A model generated the notes under the pieces. It saw nothing but the letters and a program-made list of their open reading frames with translations, did not search any database and was not told the DNA's origin. Below are positions 27,711 through 37,276 of a stretch of 64,000 nt of DNA, piece by piece. Each line of letters opens with the position of its first letter. Positions within the stretch are counted from its first letter, which is position 1. Both the position numbers and the translations under genes were made by a program. This stretch comes from Bradyrhizobium erythrophlei. GTDB lineage: Bacteria > Pseudomonadota > Alphaproteobacteria > Rhizobiales > Xanthobacteraceae. Location of the stretch: positions 3,461,501-3,525,500 of the forward strand of contig FSRD01000001.1 in assembly GCA_900129675.1 (NCBI GenBank), in the 5' to 3' direction.

Positions 27711-28480
27711 GTCGTCTTTCCGCTGTCGAGTCCCGGGTTTGCCCTTACTTTCGAACCATCTTTATCTTCGTCGCGACGGGATCCGGCCAGGCGAAGGACG
27801 AGGGTCAAAGCTCCGAGAAGCGGCGGCCAGACTAAGCACCACGGCCCGAACTTCAGGAAGAGAAGTGCCGCGGCCCCGCAGCCGATGGCGAACACCACGA
27901 CATTAAGAGACATCGAACCGAGCCTCGAACCAGAGGGACCTTGCGCGACCGGATCCGGATAGATCAGGTCGGCCAAGTCGATCATGATCTGTGTCGTGGT
28001 GCCGGTCATGAGCGTCGACGGCGGAAACTTGCCGAGGTGGATCCCGTGCAGCGCGTTCTGCACCGCCATTGCCGCGACTAGCGTCATGCCGGTCAGCACC
28101 GCTTGCCAACTGTCATCATCATGGAAGGGACCGAACCTTGCGGCGAAGAAGGCGCCGGCGATCAACAGCAGGACCTTCAGGGTAAAAAGGATTTCCAGGC
28201 TGGCACCATGACGGCGCGAAAGAACGGATCCGACGAGACGCGTCATGATCACCACGATGCAGAAGACCGGCAACGCCAACACTTTGGCGACCGCTCCGGA
28301 TGTTCCGAGCGCAATGGAGGCGCCCAAGGTCACGAAGTTGCCCGTCACTTGGGCAGTGAAAAGGCCCTGTAGCGCGAGGAAGCCGGCCGTGTCGACGTAG
28401 CCTGCGTTCAGGCTGAGAAGAAGCGGGGTCAGACCACGGATGTCAGCCGCCGACGACATTTCCATCAGGCTCCCTACCAA
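27707..28480 (-). CDS. YoaK-family (DUF1275) membrane protein
   Basis: This 257-aa protein has about six transmembrane helices. The family signatures LNAGYVDTAGFLAL near residue 26, LFTAQVTGNFVTLGA, the GIHLGKFPPSTLMTGTTTQ loop and a basic C-terminal tail are all present. The function of the family is not established. It overlaps the porin gene upstream and the MFS gene downstream (4 bp each at the extremes), so the three form one transcript. In-frame ATGs at 28465 and 28459 are alternative starts. Confidence 0.88.
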   Translation of the reverse strand: MVGSLMEMSSAADIRGLTPLLLSLNAGYVDTAGFLALQGLFTAQVTGNFVTLGASIALGTSGAVAKVLALPVFCIVVIMTRLVGSVLSRRHGASLEILFTLKVLLLIAGAFFAARFGPFHDDDSWQAVLTGMTLVAAMAVQNALHGIHLGKFPPSTLMTGTTTQIMIDLADLIYPDPVAQGPSGSRLGSMSLNVVVFAIGCGAAALLFLKFGPWCLVWPPLLGALTLVLRLAGSRRDEDKDGSKVRANPGLDSGKTT

Positions 28481-29907
28481 CCGCGTTTGATCTCGACGCC
28501 GACGTAACTCGAGTTGTGGGCTCCGGCGTTGCGCAAGGCATCGCCGATCACGAAATAATCCGCCTCGATCGCAAACGAGGTTGCTCGGTCTATGGTCCAG
28601 TCGAGCCGCACCTCGCCGTAGCTGCCGGTATAGATTCCAGGCCGCCCTGCGGTATTGCGCACCGCAATGTCAGGGATGGTGTAAACTGCGTCTGCGGTGG
28701 TCTCGCGCCACTGCGCTGCAACAGCGACCAGGAGCTTCATCGATGGTTCCAGCTGAAGCGTGAGCGATGGCTTGACGTGAACGAGGTTCACGTAGGTCGA
28801 GTAACCGCCGAGCTGAAAATAATAACCGTTCGGAAACAGTGGATTGAATGTCCCAAAGGTTTGTTTGGTGTTGCGGTCACCGGACGCCGCGTCGAGCTGG
28901 ATGCCCAGCCTTGGGCTCCATTTCAGGTTGGAGAAGGTGTACCCAGCGATTGAACCGACGGCCCAGGCCTCGATCGGCTCGATGCCGATACGTCCGGTCT
29001 GGTTCATCACTTCGAAATCAAAATCGAAATGATTAGCGCTACCGTTCAGATGGACATCGAAAATGTCTCTACGCTCGTCGCCAGACGCATTTGCAAACTG
29101 TGCGTTCGCCTGCGTGAAATTGGCATAGTAGCCGGCGATGAACAGGGACTCGGAGAACTTGTACTCCGTGCGCGCCATCCCGAAGGTCTGCTTGGTGACG
29201 CTGCTGTAATCATCGAAGATCGTCACATCCCGAACCTGAACCGGAAGGCTGTAAAAGGTGATAAACCGCCACGGCCCATTCTCGTAGTCCGCCCAGCCGG
29301 CGTCATAGGATTGTCGAACGTTGGGACCGTCGCGGACGGACACGAAACGCTGCAGGTCGAACGCGAACTGCTGCCGACCAGCCCTCAGCTTCAGCGTTCC
29401 ACCTCCCACAGGCTCGGTCAAAGCGACGAAGCCCTGCTCGAGATCGAGCTTGTCGCGATCGACCGGCGTTAGCATGGTCTTCCACGGCGCATAGTCGGCC
29501 TGAAACTGCACAAAGGCCTGTATTTGATTGGCTATGCGGAGATCGGCGTGGAACTCGTTTCGACTGATGACATAATTTTGGGCGGCGTTTGAACCAGTGC
29601 CGAAATTAGCGGCGTTGTTGGACTCGAACCGCTCGCGCGTGTCCGCGCCGAACGAGAGATAGGTGTATGGGTCGACGTCGGATAGCGGTATATATTTAAA
29701 CTCGTCGAAAGGCTGACGCGGAACGCGCGGATCCGCGAGCACCGACCAGTCCTCCTGCCATCTGTTGAACATGATGGCCGGCCGCTGCGGCGTGGACGTG
29801 TTCTGGTCCTCAGCTCGGGCGCCCTGCAGCGAGGCTATCAACGATAGCATCGCCGTTGCGCTTGCTCGGCGCAATTGCCGAATTTCCCGTGGCGCGCCCA
29901 CCGCCAT
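28474..29907 (-). CDS. Outer-membrane beta-barrel, alginate-export family
   Basis: This 477-aa protein has a signal region (ATAMLSLIASLQGARA). After DPYTYLSFGADTRERFESN comes a long series of amphipathic strands ending in an aromatic-poor but charged VGVEIKRGW. The ADTRERFE block, YVISRNEFHADLRI and LKLRAGRQQFAFDLQR are typical of the alginate_exp domain, which is used for many substrates besides alginate. It heads the porin / YoaK / MFS operon, so together the proteins could carry a compound across both membranes. Confidence 0.87.
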   Translation of the reverse strand: MAVGAPREIRQLRRASATAMLSLIASLQGARAEDQNTSTPQRPAIMFNRWQEDWSVLADPRVPRQPFDEFKYIPLSDVDPYTYLSFGADTRERFESNNAANFGTGSNAAQNYVISRNEFHADLRIANQIQAFVQFQADYAPWKTMLTPVDRDKLDLEQGFVALTEPVGGGTLKLRAGRQQFAFDLQRFVSVRDGPNVRQSYDAGWADYENGPWRFITFYSLPVQVRDVTIFDDYSSVTKQTFGMARTEYKFSESLFIAGYYANFTQANAQFANASGDERRDIFDVHLNGSANHFDFDFEVMNQTGRIGIEPIEAWAVGSIAGYTFSNLKWSPRLGIQLDAASGDRNTKQTFGTFNPLFPNGYYFQLGGYSTYVNLVHVKPSLTLQLEPSMKLLVAVAAQWRETTADAVYTIPDIAVRNTAGRPGIYTGSYGEVRLDWTIDRATSFAIEADYFVIGDALRNAGAHNSSYVGVEIKRGW

Positions 29908-29915
29908 CGCGTCTC

Positions 29916-30711
29916 CTATTTCGGCGTTGCAGCATGGATCTCCGCGATATATCCGCCCGGGAACTGTATCATGGCCGCAACCCGCCTGTCAGCCGTGTAC
30001 GGATCGACGAGCACGACGGCTCCAGAGGACTTTGCCTTCGTCAACGTTCCCTGCAGGTCTTTGACCTCGTAGCCGGTCAGCTCGCGCCCGTACGGGTAAG
30101 GAAGGTGACCATAGGTGACGAACACTGTCATCTTTCCGAACACCGATTCGATGCGGATGCGCCTGAACGTGTCCTTTCGCCCGATCTCGATCCCGGCGGC
30201 ATGCGCATCGTCGGAGACGACCTTCCCATGCGAGAACCTGAGAAAGCCGCGGGTAAAGGCATCCGCCCGTTCGGGAGAGACGTAAACGCGGTTCTCGGGA
30301 TGGTCTCGAATGCCGCATAGGACGGCTTCGTCGTGTGCCAGTAGAGCTGCATGTTGACGCCGCCCGGCCACTGGATCACGGCGTCGCGTCCGATGGGATC
30401 GGGAAAGGTCGCCACCAGGACGTCGGCTCCGGAATCCTTGGCGACCTTGATGGCTTCGTCGATATCGGTGACGAGATAGCCCGTCCGCTCTGCGCCAAAG
30501 GGATAAGGAATTGGCGTCTTGAATCCGAACAGAGAAACGGTGCCAACGGGCGTCTGAAGAAGCTGAGATGTCGTGCTGCTAGGCGTCGGCGTCACCGTGG
30601 CGACGACCTGCTTTGTGCTCTGACCTCCAAAGGCAGACAAAAAGCTTGCCGCGAATTTGTCGACGTCTTCGGGAGCCACGTAGACATGCGTAGTGTCGTA
30701 TCCCGAGGGAA
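29916..30711 (-). pseudogene. VOC/glyoxalase-like protein, frameshifted
   Basis: Two tandem glyoxalase-like (VOC) modules are visible: THVYVAPEDVDKFAASFLSA through IQWPGGVNMQLYWHTTKPS, then ENRVYVSPERADAFTRGFL through IQFPGGYIAEIHAA. The frame changes at about 30297, where IPRTAF in one frame meets PENRVYV in the other. Restoring a single missing base gives a smooth TIPENRVYVSP. The 5' end is fused in frame to a transposase scrap. In normal relatives an N-terminal signal peptide would be expected. Confidence 0.72.
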
Positions 30712-30892
30712 CCCAGCGGTAGAGCTGGATAAAGAACCAGCGATCATTGTTCGTAAGCCGGACGCGACCATGGAGCCTACGCGTCAAGACCATTAACTGA
30801 TGTCGAAGTACCGCGTTCTCAGCTTCAAGCCGTAACTTCGAATTGAACGGCGAGACCAGCACGGTCAGAGCGAAACAGAACAGCCCGATCAT
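30712..30892 (-). pseudogene. Integrase-type transposase N-terminal fragment fused to the VOC gene
   Basis: The 60 residues MIGLFCFALTVLVSPFNSK, RLEAENAVLRHQLMVLTRR and VRLTNNDRWFFIQLYRW are the N-terminus of an integrase-core transposase common in rhizobia (IS481/IS3-like group; family not certain). At YRW the frame passes without a stop into PSGYDTTHVYVAP of the VOC protein, so an old insertion or deletion joined the two. Confidence 0.65.
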
Positions 30893-30901
30893 TCCACCAG
30901 C

Positions 30902-31492
30902 TTGGGCGATTCCAATACGTCATCAACTCGGATAAGGTTTTCGGTACACACAGCGGTTGAGCTAGGAAAGGACGACGTGATCGCCCTCGCGGCGAGCGGA
31001 TATGTATCAGCGTTTGTTTTACTCGATCTCGGGGGAGGTGCCGCCTTGATCGAGCGCGCGCTCGTGTTCAATTCCAATTGGGCCGAGGCATGGTTTTGGG
31101 GTGGCTGGGTGAAAAACTGGTTAGGTGAGCCGGAAACAGCAATCGAGCGCTTCGCCCGTGCCATCCGCCTCAACCCGCTTGATCCGTTTATGAGCGGGGT
31201 GCGAGCTGGGACCTCGCAAGCCCATTTCTTCCTGGGCCACTATGGCGACGCGGCATCGTGGTCGGCAATGGCGTTGCAGGACAATCCGGACTTTCAACCT
31301 GCGTTACGTATGGACGCCGCAAGCAATGCAATGGCCGGACGACTGGAGCAAGCCCATAAGGCGGTGGCCCGGTTGCGGCAACTGAATCCGGCGCTGCGTG
31401 TTTCCAATCTCAAAGACGTGCTGGGCCCTTATGGACATGCCAACCTTTCGCGATACGAGGAAGGACAGCGGAAAGCCGGACTGCCCGAATGA
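30902..31492 (+). pseudogene. TPR-region fragment of an adenylate-cyclase-type regulator
   Basis: The last ~150 residues (ALIERALVFNSNWAEAWFWGG, GEPETAIERFARAIRLNPLD, HYGDAASWSAMALQDNPDFQ, and a final GPYGHANLSRYEEGQRKAG) are the TPR repeats and tail of the large class-III cyclase/winged-helix regulators common in Bradyrhizobiaceae. The catalytic or DNA-binding N-terminal half is missing; the first ~15 codons are noise shared with the neighbouring transposase scrap. Probably non-functional. Confidence 0.72.
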
Positions 31493-31813
31493 CCATCACA
31501 GCCAAGGTGCACACACGCGGCGACAGCGCGGGAGTGCGACTTCCGCTTCTGGCCCTGGCTGTGTGAAAACGTGAAATCTTGCGAACGCTGGAGCATCTAC
31601 TTCTCAGATCACTCGGCACCGGAGCTCAGTATGCTCTCCGTAGTCTCAGAAGGGGCGTCAGAAGGAATGCTTTTCTCTGCAATTTGCGCGCCGTCGCGTT
31701 TTCGCACAGCCAAGACCCAATCCGGACCTGCGGCAGTCGTCGTAGTCTCGGACTGTCGGGGTTACCGTGAAGTGGTTCTGTTCTCGTTGACCCCAAGCGA
31801 AGCGAGAACGGGT
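31493..31813. other. Intergenic, nothing recognised
   Basis: This 321-bp gap lies between the TPR fragment and the end of the interrupted modA-like gene. Short frames are present but unsupported. Confidence 0.45.
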
Positions 31814-32145
31814 CTAGGCCGGATCCATGCCCTTGGACTTGAGCACGGCAGCGCCGGTCGGACTGGTCAGGAGCTCGATCAGCGATTTGGCCGCTGCCGG
31901 ATCCTTGCTCATGGATCCGATGCCGACCGCGAAGACTATCGCACTGTTCAAATCACCGGGCAGAGGGCCGACCACCTGAGCCCCCGGAACCGCGGCAATT
32001 TCCGAGGCCTGTGCGATCCCCATTTCGACCTCGCCCTTCGCGACGAGTTCGCCCGCTTGGGCACCCGGCACCAGGACGGTCTTGGATTTCACCTGATCGG
32101 CGATGCCGAGACGATCGATGACCTTGGCGAAATAGACGCCACTAG

Positions 32146-33742
32146 CAGCCTGTCGGACTTAGCGGAGCGAGCGGGGTTAGGTAGAATCGATGCATTGATT
32201 CGGCCTTTCTTCGACTGGGTGGGGCGCCGTTGAGCAATTTCCGTACGATCGATCGCGAGACCGGATACCTTCTGCCGCCGTCGGTGGACGAGTGGCTTCC
32301 TGAGAGGCACTTGGCGCGCTTCGTTGTCGAGGTCATTGATGGGCTGGATCTTTCGGCGATGAGCAACAGCTACCGGGGAGCGGGATCGGCTTCGTACCAT
32401 CCCGCGCTGCTGCTGGGCCTGCTCGTATACGGATATGCGACGGGCGTGTTCTCGAGCCGGAAGCTGGAGCGGGCGACGTACGATTCGGTGGCGTTCCGCT
32501 TCATTGCGGCGAACGAGCATCCCGATCACGACACGATCGCGACATTTCGGCGGCGCTTTCTCAAGGAGATCGAGGGGCTGTTCGTGCGGCTGCTGGAGCT
32601 GGCGCGCGAGATGGGGATGCTCAAGATCGGCACCGTTGCGCTCGACGGCACGAAGATCCACGCCAACGCCAGCCGGCACAGCGCGCTGTCGTATGAGCAC
32701 GCCGGCAAGATTGAGGCGCAATTGAAGGCGGAAGTGGCCGATCTGCTGGCGCGGGCGGAAGCCGCGGACAAAGCGGATGTGCCCGACGGCATGTCAATTC
32801 CTGAGGAATTGGCACGCCGCGAGAAGCGCTTGGCGAAGCTTGCCGAGGCCCGCGCCAAGATCGAAGCCCGCGCCAAAGAGCGGTATGAACGGGAGAAGGC
32901 CGAGCATGAGGCCAAGCTGGCGGCGCGTGCGGCAAAGGCCAAGGCCACCGGCAAGAAGTCCGGAGGCAAGCCGCCCCAGCCCCCTACCGAAGGTGCGCTG
33001 CCAACCGATCAGATCAATCTGACCGACGAAGAGTCGCGCATCATGCCGGTGGCAGGCGGTGGCTTCGAGCAGTGCTACAACGCCCAGGCGGTGGTGGCGG
33101 CGAACAGCCTCCTGGTGATCGCCGCGCAGGTGGTTCAGGCGCCCAACGACAAGCAGCAGATCGAGCCGTTGCTGAAGCGGATCGAGGCCTTGCCGGCGGA
33201 GCTGGGAAAGCCGACCACTTTGTTGGCGGACACCGGCTACTTCAGTGAAGCCAACGTCATGCTGTGCGCGGCGGCGCAGATCGACCCGATGATCGCGCAG
33301 GGCCGGCAATCGCATTATCCGCCCCTGTCGGAGCGCTTTGCAAAAGCACCGCCGGCGCCGCAGAACCCAACGGCGCTCGATGCCATGAGCTACCGTCTGC
33401 AGACGCCCGAAGGCAAGAAGCTCTATGCCCTGCGCAAGCAGACCCCGGAACCGGTGTTCGGGATCATCAAATCGGTGATGGGCTTCCGCCAGTTCCTGTT
33501 GCGCGGCCTTGAGAAGGTGCAAGGTGAGTGGAGCCTCGTCACCATGGCGTGGAATATGAAGCGAATGTTCGCCCTGGCGGCCGCTTGAAGCGCCCGCCGT
33601 CCCTACGCGGCGTTCCGCTCGGCACCGGAATGCTCGCTGACGTCGCATTCGTCCCTCAGGGACTATTGAATCCGTCCGTCACCCAGGTGCAGCACGCCAT
33701 CGTCTGCACATGCCAAGATCGACACCTCAGTCCGACAGGCTG
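32146..33742 (+). mobile_element. IS1182-family-like insertion sequence, 1597 bp, complete
   Basis: It is bounded by 14-bp inverted repeats CAGCCTGTCGGACT (32146-32159, and its complement ending at 33742) and flanked by a CTAG duplication (32142-32145 and 33743-33746). It carries one transposase gene, intact in reading frame. The perfect ends and the restorable target gene show a recent, single insertion. Confidence 0.9.
32230..33588 (+). CDS. IS1182-family DDE transposase
   Basis: This 452-aa transposase catalyses cut or copy of the surrounding element. The N-terminal FRTIDRETGYLLPPSVDEWL, the YHPALLLGLLVYGYATGVFS block, HDTIATFRRRF, the first catalytic region VALDGTKIHANAS and TLLADTGYFSEANV match IS1182/IS5-like DDE enzymes. 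A lysine-, alanine- and glutamate-rich insert (about residues 160-250) is typical of the group. A TTG start at 32230 is chosen with GGTGGGG upstream; the next ATG is far inside the conserved part. Intact, probably active. Confidence 0.9.
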   Translation: MSNFRTIDRETGYLLPPSVDEWLPERHLARFVVEVIDGLDLSAMSNSYRGAGSASYHPALLLGLLVYGYATGVFSSRKLERATYDSVAFRFIAANEHPDHDTIATFRRRFLKEIEGLFVRLLELAREMGMLKIGTVALDGTKIHANASRHSALSYEHAGKIEAQLKAEVADLLARAEAADKADVPDGMSIPEELARREKRLAKLAEARAKIEARAKERYEREKAEHEAKLAARAAKAKATGKKSGGKPPQPPTEGALPTDQINLTDEESRIMPVAGGGFEQCYNAQAVVAANSLLVIAAQVVQAPNDKQQIEPLLKRIEALPAELGKPTTLLADTGYFSEANVMLCAAAQIDPMIAQGRQSHYPPLSERFAKAPPAPQNPTALDAMSYRLQTPEGKKLYALRKQTPEPVFGIIKSVMGFRQFLLRGLEKVQGEWSLVTMAWNMKRMFALAAA

Positions 33743-34239
33743 CTAGCACCGCCCTTCGCTGGATCGGCGTAGGAGATCGATTTGGCGGCGAGAAGCGCAC
33801 TCTTCAGTTTCTCCGCCGTGCTGATATCCGGCTTGGGCGCACCCGTACGTACCCCGATGGCGACATAAGAGCTCCCCACGTTGGCGATGCTGCCCTGGGC
33901 AACCTTGCCCTGAGTCTGCAGACCGTCGAGGACAGGGCGCGACAGGATCATCACATGTGCGGTTTCGCCCGCCTCGATCCGCTTCTTCAGATCCGCGATC
34001 GTACTGTAGATGACCATTAGCTTGTTGCCACTGCTGCTCTCGTACCTCGGTGTGAGCTCGTCGAGTGTAGGGGTGAGCGCGACCGTGCTCATGACCTTGA
34101 CTTCGGCGGCATGGGCGGCGGGTGCTGCAGCTCCAAGAGCTAACAGGAACGAACACTCTATCACCGCCGCAAGCGTGGCCCGTCGCGAGAAAAATCGTCC
34201 CATCATGGCTTTCTTACCTCCCGGTTGGCTTGATCCCAA

Positions 34240-34657
34240 GCATAACCGAAACGCGGTCGGACTAGTAGGCGTCGGTGGAAAGTGGCGTGCGGACGACTGA
34301 TCTTGGCCCTGAAGCGACGAAGCGCCAAGTGCGCTGTTACGTCGGGTGTTCGGGTCGGAACGGACCAGTTGTACTCACTATGAGTTCTTCGGCGTTTGAC
34401 CCTTATGAGACATTGCGGAAAGAACCAACACGCCGACGTTCTGTCGTCATTTCGGAAAATATGTATTTCCTGGGGCTCACGGCCAACCGTCGAGTGGAAC
34501 GAGACGGACTACGACGTGGTGGGCGAGGGCCCGCCGCTTGGCCGGATATCGACTATGTCGGGAGCGAATTTTAGTTTAGATTGATGGCCGCGGGCGCGAT
34601 TATTCGGCAGCCTGAAACGACTCTGTCTGCGCTCCGTGATAGATCAGGAGAACAGTC
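34240..34657. other. Intergenic with a hypothetical-protein scrap
   Basis: This is about 420 bp between the modA-like gene and the catalase. A plus-strand piece at about 34483-34560 reads TVEWNETDYDVVGEGPPLGR and looks like the N-terminal part of a small conserved rhizobial hypothetical. It has no proper start and the frame soon ends. Confidence 0.4.
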
Positions 34658-35653
34658 ATGCGATTGTTTCAAAGAGTTGCGGCGAGCGTCGCATTCTCGG
34701 CGCTGATGGCGGCAGGAGCGACCTGCGCCGGCGCCGAAGACGAGCAGCTTGGCGTTCGGCTGGTCAATCAAATGAATGCGCTTTACGGCCAGCATGCGGG
34801 CGTTCGCGCAAACCACGCCAACGGCGCCGTGTTTGAAGGCATGTTCACGCCGGCACGAGGCGCCGACACCCTCAGCTCAGCTGTCTTTCTCAAAGGTGCT
34901 CCCACCCCGCTGGTCATTCGTTTTTCCAATGCGGGCGGCGTGCCGGACGCGCCCGACACCCACCCTTCGACCGACCGTGTCCGCGGCATGGCAATCAAGT
35001 TCCGTCTCCCGGATGGGAGCGAGCAAGACATAGTCTGTATATCGGCAAACGGGTTTCCGGTGGCGACCGGAGAGGATTTTCTGGCCTTGCTCCAGGCGGT
35101 CGGCGCAAGCGGTCCGGACGTACCCAAGCCGACGCTGGTTGAGAAATTCTTATCGACCCACCCGGCCGCATCCGCGTTTGTCACCACGCCGCGGCCTGTG
35201 GCGGTCAGTTACGGCACGCAGCCGTTCTTCGGCGTCAACGCGTTCAAGTTCACTAATGCGCAAGGAACAAGCAAGTTCGGCCGCTACCGCATCGTGCCCG
35301 AGAGCGGGCCCGCCTACGTGAGCGACGAGGAGGCCGCGAAGCGTCCTCCGAATGCACTAGCCGACAATCTGCGGGTGTCGCTCGAAAAAGGACCGGTCAA
35401 GTTCCGCCTCCTGGTGCAGCTTGCCGCCGCCGGTGATCCGATCACGGACGCCACGAAAGTTTGGCCGGACAGCCGGCCGACGGTGGAGCTCGGCGAAATC
35501 GCGGTCATCAAAGCGTTGGACACGAAGAAAGTCGAGAACGAGTTGCTGTTCTTGCCAACCAACGTGACGAGCGGCATTGACCCATCGGATGACCCGATCA
35601 TCAACACGCGCACCGAGGCCTACGCGGAATCGTTCGGCCGCCGTACCAAATAG
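34658..35653 (+). CDS. Periplasmic catalase-related peroxidase (SrpA-like)
   Basis: This 331-aa haem enzyme is of the small-subunit catalase-related family. A signal peptide (VAASVAFSALMAAGATCAGA) sends it to the periplasm. Key regions are NHANGAVFEG with the distal histidine, PLVIRFSNAGGVPDAPDTHP, RVRGMAIKFRLPDGS, and the proximal haem-ligand region INTRTEAYAESFGRR with its tyrosine. At about 310 mature residues it lacks the C-terminal helical domain of full catalases, as expected for SrpA-type proteins with mainly peroxidase activity. It is monocistronic. Confidence 0.92.
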   Translation: MRLFQRVAASVAFSALMAAGATCAGAEDEQLGVRLVNQMNALYGQHAGVRANHANGAVFEGMFTPARGADTLSSAVFLKGAPTPLVIRFSNAGGVPDAPDTHPSTDRVRGMAIKFRLPDGSEQDIVCISANGFPVATGEDFLALLQAVGASGPDVPKPTLVEKFLSTHPAASAFVTTPRPVAVSYGTQPFFGVNAFKFTNAQGTSKFGRYRIVPESGPAYVSDEEAAKRPPNALADNLRVSLEKGPVKFRLLVQLAAAGDPITDATKVWPDSRPTVELGEIAVIKALDTKKVENELLFLPTNVTSGIDPSDDPIINTRTEAYAESFGRRTK

Positions 35654-35824
35654 ATCGTCCGCCTGAGACACACGTCCCTTCGTCTCATTCTGGATGGTCA
35701 ATGGCTGCAGATCGGTGAGCCGAAGCTAGTTGCAGAGCGGATGCTGCTCTACCCGGTCGGAAGCGGCAGGTGCGACTCACCAAAGATCAGTAGTCGGTCG
35801 ACAACACCGCACGCGGAGACGGCA

Positions 35825-36232
35825 ATGCTGAGGGACGATAATGGTAATGGAGGCGGTCGGCCGAGCACACCCCGTAACGTGCTCGGTGAGCGGCTCGAAG
35901 TCTGCTCGATAAGCCCAATGACGGGGTTCTTTCGAGACGGCTGCTGCGACACTGGGCGAGAGGACATCGGTAGCCACACGGTCTGCGCCGTCATGACCGC
36001 CGCGTTTCTCGAGTTTTCCAAGTCCCGCGGCAACGATCTTTCGACACCGATGCCGGAATTCGGCTTTCGCGGCCTGAAACCCGGCGACCGTTGGTGCCTC
36101 TGTGCTCCGCGTTGGCAAGAAGCACTCGAGGCGGGCCAGGCGCCCCGCGTAGTCTTGCGCGCCACTCACGAAGGCGCTCTGGGCCACTGCTCGCTCGCCG
36201 ATCTCAAGCGCCCCGCAGTGGACCTAGCCTGA
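35825..36232 (+). CDS. DUF2237 family protein
   Basis: This 135-aa protein has the complete DUF2237 core: RNVLGERLEVCSISPMTGFF, RDGCCDTGREDIGSHTVCAV, MTAAFLEFSKSRGNDLSTP and KPGDRWCLCAPRWQEALEAG. Four or five conserved cysteines suggest metal binding, and the function is not established. ATG 35825 gives a slightly long N-terminus; conserved sequence begins about 20 residues in, so the exact start is uncertain. Confidence 0.87.
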   Translation: MLRDDNGNGGGRPSTPRNVLGERLEVCSISPMTGFFRDGCCDTGREDIGSHTVCAVMTAAFLEFSKSRGNDLSTPMPEFGFRGLKPGDRWCLCAPRWQEALEAGQAPRVVLRATHEGALGHCSLADLKRPAVDLA

Positions 36233-36515
36233 CTCCTGCACTTGCCGACGAGGTGATCGGATAGGCGAGCCGATGTCGGCTCCTGGCCCGAACCGGACAT
36301 GCCGGGGCGGTCCGACGACGTCTGCTGGTGAGGGTAGAACGAACATGCCGTTCAAGCGAGCCAACTTCCGACTTTGACCCACCTCGGACATCAGCTGCTG
36401 GTGATTGCCTCTTGTGGAGCCTCTGCTCGGCAGAGCAGACACCTTTATTTTTTTATCAAGGAACATCATATAAAACCACACAGATGAATTTGTTGTTAGG
36501 CGATGCGGAACAGTA
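36233..36515. other. Intergenic holding a degenerate dispersed repeat
   Basis: The stretch at about 36270-36400 carries the repeat family described under findings (ACTTCCG..TTTGACCC..TCGGACAT at 36366-36391, and the reverse-side motif near 36275-36310). No gene is present. Confidence 0.6.
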
Positions 36516-36905
36516 ATGGCGAAGTCGTCAAAACTCATTGCGGCAAAGCGTGGGCGGATTTTGTTGGTTAGAAGGAGGCGCGACCGGTTATGGATGTTTC
36601 CGGGGGGCCGCAGGCGTAGCCGGGAAACGGAAAAAGATTGCCTGCGCAGGGAAATCCGGGAGGAGCTTCCAAAGCTCAAACTGGGGCGCTTGAAACTCTG
36701 GAGAGCAGTCAAGGCAAAGAACCCCAGATCAGGACGCAAGATGAGCGATGCTATATTCATCGCTAATAAAGCCTCCGGTCGTCTCGCCATCGGTGACAAG
36801 CAGGAAATAGACAAGGCGACGTGGCATAAACCGCGCGGGCGCGGCATCCGTTTAACACCGACCTCTCGTTACATCCGCGACAAGCTGTTCCCCAAGCGAG
36901 GCTAG
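36516..36905 (+). CDS. Nudix hydrolase-like protein
   Basis: This 129-aa protein has a recognisable Nudix box, GRRRSRETEKDCLRREIREE: G, five residues, E, seven residues, REIREE. It is preceded by ILLVRRRRDRLWMFPGG. Nudix enzymes hydrolyse nucleoside diphosphates linked to another group. The residue after REIREEL is proline where the box normally has glycine, but the metal-binding glutamates are kept. It is very basic, with many R and K, and its substrate is unknown. Confidence 0.8.
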   Translation: MAKSSKLIAAKRGRILLVRRRRDRLWMFPGGRRRSRETEKDCLRREIREELPKLKLGRLKLWRAVKAKNPRSGRKMSDAIFIANKASGRLAIGDKQEIDKATWHKPRGRGIRLTPTSRYIRDKLFPKRG

Positions 36906-37276
36906 TACTTCCGCGTTTGTTGAGGGTTTCGGATGCCGGCCGATCGCGGCGATGCGGCTTGCACCGTGGCCGGCGTCCGAAAGCCTTCAATGAAGGAACC
37001 CGCGGGAAATGGCAGGCGGTGGCGCCGCGAGCGCCGAGCGCTATGGAGGTTTGCGCACGAGGGAAGTGTGTGAGGGCAACCGACGCTGATGAGTGTGTTG
37101 GCTGACGAGGTTGCGGCGCATGATTGGTCGCTCGCAGGTGCGGGAATCTGCGGTAAGCCAGCAGGATCGATGGCGAGGTTGACGCGGTAAATGCATATTT
37201 GCACGAGCGTCGCCGTGGCGGATCGAGGGCCGGCGAGTAAGAACGGGATTTTTAATCTGTGAAATGGGGACCGTGA
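36906..37276. other. Terminal region of the IS91-like element, no gene
   Basis: This is about 370 bp downstream of the HUH transposase (which is on the minus strand), without coding signal. It should contain one end of the IS91-like element. IS91 elements make no target duplication and the end could not be placed by eye. Confidence 0.4.

Larger units (their letters stand above)
31814..34206 (-). pseudogene. ModA-like extracytoplasmic binding protein, split by an IS1182-like element
   Basis: The two exposed parts are 33747-34206 (signal peptide ATLAAVIECSFLLALGAAAP.., then EVKVMSTVALTPTLDELTPR) and 31814-32145 (KSKTVLVPGAQAGELVAKGE .. SPTGAAVLKSKGMDPA). Joining them with one CTAG copy gives 792 nt (264 codons) in frame, across a continuous GGASGVYFAKVIDR. 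The protein belongs to the molybdate/sulphate-type binding proteins (PF13531), although relatives in rhizobia may bind other anions or organics. ATG 34206 has GGAGG 10 nt upstream. No ABC permease is adjacent. Insertion near codon 154 destroys the protein. Confidence 0.88.
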
